Assembly (NCBI GenBank): GCA_017991595.1
Contig: JAGOQJ010000005.1
Span: 1-64,000 of the forward strand
Length of the DNA stretch: 64,000 nt
Direction of reading: 5' to 3'
DNA from: Candidatus Didemnitutus sp.
Lineage (GTDB): Bacteria > Verrucomicrobiota > Verrucomicrobiia > Opitutales > Opitutaceae
Shown piece after piece: positions 56,705 through 64,000 of this stretch (its first letter is position 1; every line of letters starts with the position of its first letter). Under the pieces are notes generated by a model, which did no database searches, was not told where the DNA came from, and worked only from the letters and a program-made list of their open reading frames with translations. The position numbers were made by a program, and so were the translations under genes.

Positions 56705-58195
56705 ATGAGATTCACGCCCCGCTGCCTCCTTTTCCTTCTGTGCCTGAGTCTCGCGACCGCCGCGTCCGTCGGCGCCACCACATGGGAAGCCGAGAGCGCC
56801 CGCGTCCGCGAAACGGTTGCCTCGCTCGATGAGATCAGCGCCAGCGGCGGACGCGCCCTGCGGTTCGACGGGAGTGGCCACGCCGCGTGGACGGTGAACG
56901 TCGCCGCGGCCGGCCGCTACGAGCTCCATCTCCGCTATCGCACCGCCGCCGACGCCAGCTGGCCCAAGCTCACGGTGAACGGCCACACGCGCGGACTCGG
57001 GCTCGACTCGACGCTGGGCGAATGGTCCGAGGTCACGCGGATCGTCACGCTGCGCGCCGGCGACAACGAAATCGCGCTCGCCGCCAATCGACAGCGCTTC
57101 GAAGCCGACCTCCTGCGCCTCGGCACGCCGTCCGGCAGCGGGCTCATGCCCATCTACGAACTTCCTATGCTGTCGCCGCGCACCGCCCGCGTCGATCTGC
57201 GCGCGCCGCAACCGCTGCTGCTCCTGCTGCGCGGCAACGGCCATCGCGTCGCCCGCGTCACGCTCGCCGATCGCGAATTGTCGCCGAGTTTCGTCCCGTT
57301 CGCGCCGGTGGAGGACGCCGTGCAGATGACCATCGCCGCGCCAGCGCTCGCCGATTTGCCGGCGGGCACGCACCCGTTGCGGATCGATTTCGCCGGCGGA
57401 GCCGAAGTCAGGATTCCGGTCGAGGTGAGCGCGGCGCCGGTGCCCGCGCCGCTGCTGATCGCGTCGCTCGACGTCTCGCACGGCAAGGCCACGCTGATCC
57501 GGCTGCCGGACGGACAAGTCGCGCTGATCGACTGCGCCCAGGCGTCGTTTGCCCAGAGCCGCCTGCTGCCGTTCCTCGCCGCCCACGGCATCGCCCGCAT
57601 CGACCACCTGTTCCTCACCCACTACCACGACGATCACGCCGGCGGGCTCGACCTCCTGAAAGCCGCGCTGCCCGTCGGCGCGGTGCACGATTACCGCGAT
57701 TACCGCAGCGGCGACCGCTTCACCTTGGGCGGAGTCGAATGGTTCGTGCTCAACGCCTACGCCGACGGCAGCGACGAGAACTCCCGCTCGCTCTCGCTCC
57801 AGCTCACCTACCGCGGCTTCGTTTACACCGACGGCGCGGACATCTACGCGCAAAACCAAGCTGCCATTCTCGAGCGTTTCCCCGAGCGCGTGCGCAGCCA
57901 TGTCTATTACGGCAACCACCACTTCCACGGCTCGGTGGATGTGAACTACCTCCGCCGCACCGACGCCGCGCTGTATCTCGTGTCTGCCGAGGATTCCGTC
58001 TACGCCCGCGCCGCCTACGCACAGAGCTTCGTGCGCGACGTCGAGGGCTACCTCAAGGCGCACAACCGCCGCCTCCGCGAGACACTCGTGACCCGCGAGA
58101 CCGGCCACTGCCTCATCCGCGTGCACGACGCCGACCGCTGGACCTATGAAACCGCCCCCGTCGGCGCCGTGTTCCCCGACTTCGCCGCGCCCTGA
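56705..58195 (+). CDS. Secreted CBM-like and ComEC-type metallo-hydrolase
   Basis: ATG 56705 gives 496 aa with a signal peptide (LLFLLCLSLATAASVGA). The N-terminal module (TWEAESARVRETVAS, AGRYELHLRYRTAADASW) looks like a CBM6/35 jelly roll. The C-terminal half is a metallo-beta-lactamase fold with DCAQASFAQSR, FLTHYHDDHAGGLDLL and YYGNHHFHGS, close to the C-terminal domain of ComEC. Substrate is unknown; extracellular nucleic acid or glycan ester cleavage are options. The 221-base gap before it holds no gene. Confidence 0.7.
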   Translation: MRFTPRCLLFLLCLSLATAASVGATTWEAESARVRETVASLDEISASGGRALRFDGSGHAAWTVNVAAAGRYELHLRYRTAADASWPKLTVNGHTRGLGLDSTLGEWSEVTRIVTLRAGDNEIALAANRQRFEADLLRLGTPSGSGLMPIYELPMLSPRTARVDLRAPQPLLLLLRGNGHRVARVTLADRELSPSFVPFAPVEDAVQMTIAAPALADLPAGTHPLRIDFAGGAEVRIPVEVSAAPVPAPLLIASLDVSHGKATLIRLPDGQVALIDCAQASFAQSRLLPFLAAHGIARIDHLFLTHYHDDHAGGLDLLKAALPVGAVHDYRDYRSGDRFTLGGVEWFVLNAYADGSDENSRSLSLQLTYRGFVYTDGADIYAQNQAAILERFPERVRSHVYYGNHHFHGSVDVNYLRRTDAALYLVSAEDSVYARAAYAQSFVRDVEGYLKAHNRRLRETLVTRETGHCLIRVHDADRWTYETAPVGAVFPDFAAP

Positions 58196-58475
58196 CGCGC
58201 GCCGCGCAAGCAGCGCGCTGGATTCCGATGATTCCGCACAACGGCGCCTCATCTGGGGAGCGCTGCCGATGGCATTCCGCGGGACGCACACGCCGCGATG
58301 CGCCGCGGCGAGTTGCTGAACTCATCGCGACGAGGCGCGGGCAAGATCTGCGCAGCTTTGGCCACCCGAGGCCCCACACCCGGACTTGCGACAACCCTGC
58401 GAAAGTCACTACCCTCATTCCTCTCAACGACACGGGCCCTCGCACCAGTGGTGCGAACGTCGTTCGAGTGACCCT

Positions 58476-61400
58476 ATGCTGCACTCCCTTCTCCGGGCCT
58501 TTCATTGCGTGTTTTCATCCGTCGCCGCGAACGCGATCCAGCCGAGGTGCCAATCCCGCCCCGGCGTCCCACGGAGGGACCTGCGCTGGCTCCTCGTCGC
58601 TGCTTTCGCCACGACCACCGCGATCGCCGTGCACGCCCAACCTCTGCGTTTGATCGTCGCGCCCGAAATCTATGAAGGCGACGGCGTGCTGATCGCCGCC
58701 GTGGAACTGCCGCAACCGGCCGAGACCCCCACGCTCGTCACCATCACCGCAACAATCCTCACCCCATCCGCGCAGGAGCTGGTCATCCCCGCCGGCAGCA
58801 CGCGCGGGTTCATCTTCTTCGAACTCGGCGACGACAACTTGCTGCAAGGTCCGCGCCAAGCCGTGCTCCGGGCGAGCGCGGACAATTTCCAGTCGACGGC
58901 GACGGCCGTGCTGATCAACGACAACGACACGGCGGACTTGACCGTCGAAGTCCCCGCAACCGTCACGGAGGGTGGCAGCGGACTTGTTTTTCTCACGCTG
59001 AGCCGGCCCGCGAGTTATGCCGTCACGGTCACACTCGTCTCCGGCTCGCCCGAGTTGAGTGTCACGACTTCGGTCTCCATCGCCAGCGGCGCCACGACGC
59101 GGCAGACTTGGATCTGGGCCGTCAATGACGGTGCCATCAACGGTTCCCGTTCGGCGAATTTCACCGTCTCCATACCCGCGTGGAACATCACGAAGACCGC
59201 CAGCGTGCGCATTGAGGATGACGACCAGCGCACGCTGACCCTGCAGTTGCCGGCCGCGATTCCCGAGAACGCCACCAATGCGACCGGGCAGTTGCTCCTC
59301 GGCGGCTCGCTCCAGACGGACTTGCAGGTCGCTCTCTCCAGCACCGCTCCGGGAGTGCTCACCGTGCCTCCGTTCGTCGTGGTGCCGGCAGGTTTCAACA
59401 CAGTGACTTTCCCGCTGGCCCCGATGGAAGACGCCGCCGCCACCGGCAAGAGGACGGTGATGCTGCAAGCGACCGCGGATGGCTTCACCCCGGACGAAGC
59501 CGAGATCACCATTCAAGATGTCACCCTGAGCGACTTGACTCTCTCCGCCGCGCCACCGTGGGCGCTCATCGGCCAGAACTACACGCTCAACGTCGTCGCA
59601 CGTAACGCGGACCTGCAGACCATCGCCGGCTTCGCCGGTGCCGTGCAGGCCCGCTGGGAGAGCACGCGGACCGGCGAGACCGTCGGTCCAGCCGTCGAGG
59701 GCACCTTCGCCGCCGGCACCGCGTCTTTCTCACTCTCGGTGCCGGACACGCTCGACGGACTGCGGGTGCGCGTCTCGGTGGGAGACTTCGTCGCTCGCAC
59801 CGGCGAGATCCGCACTTACCGGCTGTTCGCCGCTTCAGCGCAAGGTCTCGCCATCGACCGGCAACGCGGCCGGATCCTCTACACGGCCGGGGCCCAGGCC
59901 GGCGCAGGATTCACCAACACGATGGTCGCCCTTGATCCCCTGACCGGCGAACGCACGCCTTCTGTGTTCCTCGGCAGCGATCCGCGCACGCTCGCGGTCA
60001 GCGACGACAGCTCCACCGCCTACATCGGCCTATGGGCGAGCAACCAGATCGTGCAACTCGACCTTGCGACCGGATCGGTCGTGCGCAACATCCAGATGGG
60101 CGCGGGCAGCGTGTGGAGCACCTCAACCTTCACGCCCTACGACATCGCCGTGGTGCCGGGCGCGCCGAACGCGATCGTTGTCGGACAGGACGACACCGCC
60201 TCCACCTACTCCACCGTGGTCCTCTACCGCGACGGCGCACTCGTGGCCGAGCAATCCTCCTACGACACGATCTCGCTCACCCCGTCGCGCCGCCCGGGCG
60301 TGGTCTTCGGCTACAACAATACGGACACCGGCTACGACTTCGGCGCGCTGACGGCTCAGGCCAGCGTCCTCACCCTGCAACGCTCCACCGCCAAGCCTTT
60401 CGAGGGTTTCAACCTCACCATCGAGGGCGAAGGCGACTACGTCATCGGCACCAACGGTGTCGTCGCCGACGGGCAGACCTTGCTCTCCCGCGGCAAGCTG
60501 GCGCTGCCCACGAGCATCTCGCGCTGGGCCGTCGCGGCCGACGCCGACAGCCGCCGTTTCTACGCCGCGGATGCGACCTCGGGTCTGTATATCTTCGATG
60601 CCATCACGCTTCGCCTGCAGCGGCAGCTGCCGCTGCCCAGCGGACTCGGCACGATCACCGAGATCAAGCGCTGGGGCCAGACTGGCTTGGCGCTGCGCCT
60701 CGCCACCGGGGCCATCGTGACCTTTACCCACCCGGACATCGCCCCGACCGCACCACCCGCCGACGTGGAGATCACCTTCGCGCCCCACAACGGTGAGATC
60801 CTCGCGGGCACCGCCCAGGAATTCGCCATCACCGCCCGCAACCACGGCCCAAACCCCGCCCTTGAAGTGCGGGTCGGTCTCACCGTGCCCAGCGGCTTCA
60901 CCTTCTCCTCCGTGCAGGCGGACGGCGCCCTCCTCGAGACCACCACCGGTTCCTTCCTCGCGCACCTCGGCACGCTCGCTTCCGGCGCCAGCCGCACCGT
61001 GCGCTTCGCGCTCAGCACCACCGTCAACGGCCCCAACGTCATCCACGCCATCGCGCTGACCAGCTCCATCGACGAGAACGGCACCAACAACGTCACCACG
61101 CTGCCCGTCTCGGTCGTCTTCGCCGACCAACCCAACACCGCCCGCGCGCTCCAGCTTTACGCCGTCGATGTCGTGGCACACCCCAGCCAGCCCCTGATCT
61201 ACGTCAGCACCGGCAAGGAGGGCGCCGCCACGCTCGCCCATCAGGTGCTCGAGATCGACCCCCGCACCGGCAAGATCCTGCGCACCCTGCTAACCGGGGA
61301 TAATCCGCGCTCGCTGGCCATCACCGATGGTGGCGAGTTCCTCTACGTGGCGCTCGGCGACGTGGCCAAGGTGCTGCGCGTGAATCTGGCCGATTTCTCC

Positions 61401-63008
61401 GTCGCCCTCTCGATTCCACTGCCGCCCCGCTACAGCAGCAGCTACACCGCCTCGGACCTCGTCACCTTGCCCGGCAAGCCCCGCTCCATCGCGGTGTCGA
61501 TCGGACCCTACTACGGGGTTTCGATCCTCGACGATACCACTGCCCGCACCAACAGCACCGGCCTCTACGACGGCAACCGGGTCGAACGCGGACCGACCGA
61601 CGACACCCTCGTCGCCTACGACGATTACACCAGCGGCTTCGAGCTCACCCGGCTCCGCGTCACCACCAGCGGCGTAACCCAGGAAGCCGTCAGCGGAGCC
61701 TTCAGCGGTTACTCGGTCGATTTCGTCACGTCCGGTCCCCTCGCCCTCAACACTCAGGGACGCCTCGTCGACACGAGCACCATGACGCTGCGCGGCCAGC
61801 TCCAGGGATTGTCCTCCACCTACGGCCTACCCGCACTCGAGGCCACCCGCCAACGCGCCTATACCGTCATCGGCTCCACGCTGCGGAGCTTCGACACCCA
61901 CTATCTGGCAGCGATGCGCGATCTCGGCCTGCCCGTGAGCGGCTCGATGACGACGCGGAAAACAATCCGTTGGGGCACCGACGGGTTCGCCATCCTGCAA
62001 CAGCAATCCAACACGTATTCCAGCACCACTCCCTATGCCGGACAGCTCATCCTGGCGCGCAGCGACATGGTGCCCACCACCGCGCCCTACGCGATCGAGC
62101 TGTTGATCGACCAACCTTCCGCCACCGGCGCCACCGTGCAGGGCAAGCAACTCAGCATCACCGGCCGGGCCTTCGCCGCCCAGGGCATGCAACGCGTAAC
62201 CGTCAACGGCGAGGCCGCCAGTCCCCTCAACTCGCTCGGCCAATGGAGCTACACCGCCACGCTGGTGCCCGGCCGCAACGAGTTCGTCGTTGTCGCGACC
62301 TCCGCCGGCGCCAGTCCCGAATCCAAGCAGGTGACCGTGGTCTACGATTTCGTCCCGCCACTACCCGCGATCTCCAGCGGCGCGGCGGCCAGCGGAGAGG
62401 TCGGCGCTCCGTTCCACTATGCCATCCAAGCCACCTTGTCCCCGCAGCTGTTCTCCGCGGACGGCTTACCCCCGGGTCTGGCGGTCGACCCACAGACCGG
62501 AGTGATCGGCGGCACACCGACTCGCCCCGGCGTCTATCTCGTCCACCTCGCAGCCGCGAACGCGGAAGGCTGGGGCACCGCACAGACTCTCTCGCTCCGG
62601 ATTGACGGCGACCATGTCGATTGGCTCGCCTCCTACTTCACGGAAAGCGAGCTGACCAATCCCGCCATCTCCGGCGGTGCCGCCGACCCCGATGCCGACG
62701 GCTGGCCCAATCTGCTGGAGTATGCGCTTGGCTTGGATCCGCGGTCGGCCGGCACGCCCGACTCGCTGACATTGGGCGCCGACGAGAATCACTGGTTCTT
62801 CAGCTTCCGCCGGCCGAAGACCAGTCAGGATATTTCCGTCCAAGTCGCCGCCTCATCTGACCTCGTGACCTGGACCTCCGGCAACGTCTCCCTGCAACTG
62901 CAGACTTCGGACGAACACAACGAAGTCTGGCAGGCTACCATGCCACGCACCGGATCCGGCCACATGTTCTTCCGGTTGGAAGTGCGTCCCTCGGCATCCG
63001 AGCCGTGA
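58476..63008 (+). CDS. Large secreted Calx-beta / propeller / Ig protein
   Basis: ATG 58476 gives 1510 aa; in-frame codons before it lack protein character. Order: signal region (WLLVAAFATTTAIAVHAQP); Calx-beta-like repeats (LIVAPEIYEGDGVLIAAVEL, TVEVPATVTEGGSGLVFLTL); two seven-bladed YVTN-like propellers (IDRQRGRILYTAGAQ and VDVVAHPSQPLIYVSTGKE); a DUF11-like repeat (ITARNHGPNPALEVRVGL); an Ig-like He_PIG domain (GLPPGLAVDPQTGVIGGTPT); and the C-terminal module DPDADGWPNLLEYALGLDP. It is probably an extracellular adhesive or binding protein. No catalytic site is visible. The 280-base gap before it holds nothing recognisable. Confidence 0.8.
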   Translation: MLHSLLRAFHCVFSSVAANAIQPRCQSRPGVPRRDLRWLLVAAFATTTAIAVHAQPLRLIVAPEIYEGDGVLIAAVELPQPAETPTLVTITATILTPSAQELVIPAGSTRGFIFFELGDDNLLQGPRQAVLRASADNFQSTATAVLINDNDTADLTVEVPATVTEGGSGLVFLTLSRPASYAVTVTLVSGSPELSVTTSVSIASGATTRQTWIWAVNDGAINGSRSANFTVSIPAWNITKTASVRIEDDDQRTLTLQLPAAIPENATNATGQLLLGGSLQTDLQVALSSTAPGVLTVPPFVVVPAGFNTVTFPLAPMEDAAATGKRTVMLQATADGFTPDEAEITIQDVTLSDLTLSAAPPWALIGQNYTLNVVARNADLQTIAGFAGAVQARWESTRTGETVGPAVEGTFAAGTASFSLSVPDTLDGLRVRVSVGDFVARTGEIRTYRLFAASAQGLAIDRQRGRILYTAGAQAGAGFTNTMVALDPLTGERTPSVFLGSDPRTLAVSDDSSTAYIGLWASNQIVQLDLATGSVVRNIQMGAGSVWSTSTFTPYDIAVVPGAPNAIVVGQDDTASTYSTVVLYRDGALVAEQSSYDTISLTPSRRPGVVFGYNNTDTGYDFGALTAQASVLTLQRSTAKPFEGFNLTIEGEGDYVIGTNGVVADGQTLLSRGKLALPTSISRWAVAADADSRRFYAADATSGLYIFDAITLRLQRQLPLPSGLGTITEIKRWGQTGLALRLATGAIVTFTHPDIAPTAPPADVEITFAPHNGEILAGTAQEFAITARNHGPNPALEVRVGLTVPSGFTFSSVQADGALLETTTGSFLAHLGTLASGASRTVRFALSTTVNGPNVIHAIALTSSIDENGTNNVTTLPVSVVFADQPNTARALQLYAVDVVAHPSQPLIYVSTGKEGAATLAHQVLEIDPRTGKILRTLLTGDNPRSLAITDGGEFLYVALGDVAKVLRVNLADFSVALSIPLPPRYSSSYTASDLVTLPGKPRSIAVSIGPYYGVSILDDTTARTNSTGLYDGNRVERGPTDDTLVAYDDYTSGFELTRLRVTTSGVTQEAVSGAFSGYSVDFVTSGPLALNTQGRLVDTSTMTLRGQLQGLSSTYGLPALEATRQRAYTVIGSTLRSFDTHYLAAMRDLGLPVSGSMTTRKTIRWGTDGFAILQQQSNTYSSTTPYAGQLILARSDMVPTTAPYAIELLIDQPSATGATVQGKQLSITGRAFAAQGMQRVTVNGEAASPLNSLGQWSYTATLVPGRNEFVVVATSAGASPESKQVTVVYDFVPPLPAISSGAAASGEVGAPFHYAIQATLSPQLFSADGLPPGLAVDPQTGVIGGTPTRPGVYLVHLAAANAEGWGTAQTLSLRIDGDHVDWLASYFTESELTNPAISGGAADPDADGWPNLLEYALGLDPRSAGTPDSLTLGADENHWFFSFRRPKTSQDISVQVAASSDLVTWTSGNVSLQLQTSDEHNEVWQATMPRTGSGHMFFRLEVRPSASEP

Positions 63009-63294
63009 CACGCGCCGCGGCCCGCCCGCGCCGGGTTTAAGACACTTTCGCCCGCTGCGCACATTTTGGCGGCACGACCGCGCCGGGCGCGTCGCCGCGT
63101 CGCGCGGCATTAGGACCGCTCCGCGCCACCTCAACTTGTGCGCAGCAATCCGCGGGCGGGTTTGCACAATCTGCGCTCAGTCCGCGCGCTCGCGTCCGGG
63201 TATCCTCGCGGAGTCAATCAACTCTCCCCGGCCGGTCCTGTTCGAGGCGGACCGCGAGGGCGGTGCGCCGAGGTCCGGATTGGCCCCCCGCCCC

Positions 63295-63846
63295 ATGCTC
63301 GTCACCGAAGCCCGCCGCCGCATCGAACGCAAAAAAAAGGCCGCCGCCCAGCCCGCCCCCGCCGGCGACAAACGGCTCGTCATCCTCGACACCTTCATGA
63401 AGCGCCAGCAGTTCCGCGGCGACGCGCTCATCGAGGTGCTCCACAAGGCGCAGGAACTCTTCGGCTTCCTCGACGACGGCCTCCTCCTCTACGTCGCCCG
63501 CGCGCTCAAGCTCCCGCCCAGCCGCGTCTACGGCGTCGCGACCTTCTATCATTTCTTCAAGCTCAAGCCGCAGGGCGAGCACACCTGCGTCGTCTGCCTC
63601 GGCACCGCCTGCTACGTCAAGGGCGCCGACAAGATCATGGCCGCGATCGAGCAGCACACCGGCATCCGCAACGGCGAGACCACGGCGGACAACAAGCTCT
63701 CGCTCCTCACCGCGCGCTGCATCGGCGCCTGTGGCATCGCGCCCGCCGTCGTTTACGACGGCACCGTCGCACCCAAGCAGACCCCCGCCGTCGCCGTCGC
63801 CGCCGTCACCAAACTCCTCAACGCGCCATGCAAATCGAACACCTGA
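63295..63846 (+). CDS. hoxE: Bidirectional hydrogenase diaphorase subunit HoxE
   Basis: ATG 63295 gives 183 aa. The sequence FRGDALIEVLHKAQELFGFL, then RVYGVATFYHFFKLKPQGEH and CVVCLGTACYVKGADKI, is the NuoE/HoxE [2Fe-2S] subunit. Ligand cysteines lie in CLGTAC and CIGACG. The next gene begins before its stop and encodes a HoxF-like protein, supporting HoxE over respiratory NuoE. It moves electrons between NAD(H) and the hydrogenase module. The 286-base gap before it holds nothing recognisable. Confidence 0.8.
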   Translation: MLVTEARRRIERKKKAAAQPAPAGDKRLVILDTFMKRQQFRGDALIEVLHKAQELFGFLDDGLLLYVARALKLPPSRVYGVATFYHFFKLKPQGEHTCVVCLGTACYVKGADKIMAAIEQHTGIRNGETTADNKLSLLTARCIGACGIAPAVVYDGTVAPKQTPAVAVAAVTKLLNAPCKSNT

Positions 63847-64000
63847 ACGCCATCGCCGAGAAGGAGCGCGCCGCCCGCAAGCCCACCTGCCTGCGCACCT
63901 GCATGTCCGCCGGCTGCCTCTCCTCGCAGTCCGATCAGCTCAAGCGCAACCTCGACCAAGCTGTCGCCGCCGCCGGGCTCACCGGCGAGGTCGAGGTCCG
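63828..64000 (+). CDS. hoxF: Diaphorase subunit HoxF, 5' part only
   Basis: The partial frame starts at ATG 63828, overlapping hoxE by 19 bases, and runs off the window. KPTCLRTCMSAGCLSSQSDQ has the N-terminal thioredoxin-like [2Fe-2S] Cys pattern of HoxF (RxC....C). The flavin- and NAD-binding parts lie beyond the edge, as does the hydrogenase that would tell [NiFe] from [FeFe] type. Confidence 0.7.
   Translation, partial: MQIEHLNAIAEKERAARKPTCLRTCMSAGCLSSQSDQLKRNLDQAVAAAGLTGEVEV

Overview
The window is a high-G+C bacterial chromosome segment. It most likely comes from a member of the Verrucomicrobiota, family Opitutaceae (Opitutus/Lacunisphaera type). This rests on the gene set and order, a PEP-CTERM protein, and large secreted proteins ending in the DxDxDG...NLLEYALGxDP module that is common in that phylum. 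The assignment is inference from protein style, not from a marker gene.

Layout. (1) About 1-16.2 kb is accessory DNA. It starts with a 5'-truncated nuclease relic beside a palindromic repeat. Next comes a five-gene minus-strand RHS cluster: a tail-fibre-like coiled-coil protein, a coathanger/Ca-binding protein, a helical secreted protein, a 2165-aa RHS protein with an unrecognised C-terminal tip, and a downstream BNR-propeller lipoprotein. Then follow four tightly packed small plus-strand genes, an excisionase-like HTH gene, a zinc-ribbon/TIR/winged-helix protein and a tyrosine integrase next to tRNA-Asp. (2) 16.2-24.8 kb is core: ribF-truB-nrnA-rbfA-infB-nusA reading leftward, a DUF2851 gene and tRNA-Ser. 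(3) 25-28.5 kb encodes a secreted GH128-type glucanase. (4) 28.5-33.6 kb is a damaged locus. A defective IS3-family element lies between a multiheme cytochrome-TPR pseudogene and galT, and both have lost their 5' ends; galE follows. (5) 33.7-55.5 kb is mostly housekeeping: YugP-type protease, TonB-dependent receptor, ferredoxin, rhomboid, tail-specific protease, prmC-prfA, HAD phosphatase, lytic transglycosylase-like protein, ECF sigma/anti-sigma, msrC, tRNA-Phe, glpX, fabG-acpP-fabF, a CysJ-like reductase, an rRNA pseudouridine synthase, an SH3 protein and folD. (6) 55.7-63 kb holds secreted proteins: PEP-CTERM, ComEC-like metallo-beta-lactamase fold, and a 1510-aa Calx-beta/propeller protein. 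(7) The right edge enters a bidirectional hydrogenase diaphorase module (hoxE, partial hoxF).

How the genes work together. The 17-23 kb operon joins transcription elongation, translation initiation, ribosome maturation and tRNA modification. fabG-acpP-fabF is a fatty-acid elongation unit with a strong intrinsic terminator between acpP and fabF. galT-galE would be a Leloir pathway pair, but galT appears to have lost its start. The best candidates for undescribed biology are the RHS tip with its neighbouring lipoprotein, and the tRNA-Asp-linked island whose zinc-ribbon/TIR/winged-helix protein sits beside an HTH gene and an integrase that carry related palindromic operators.
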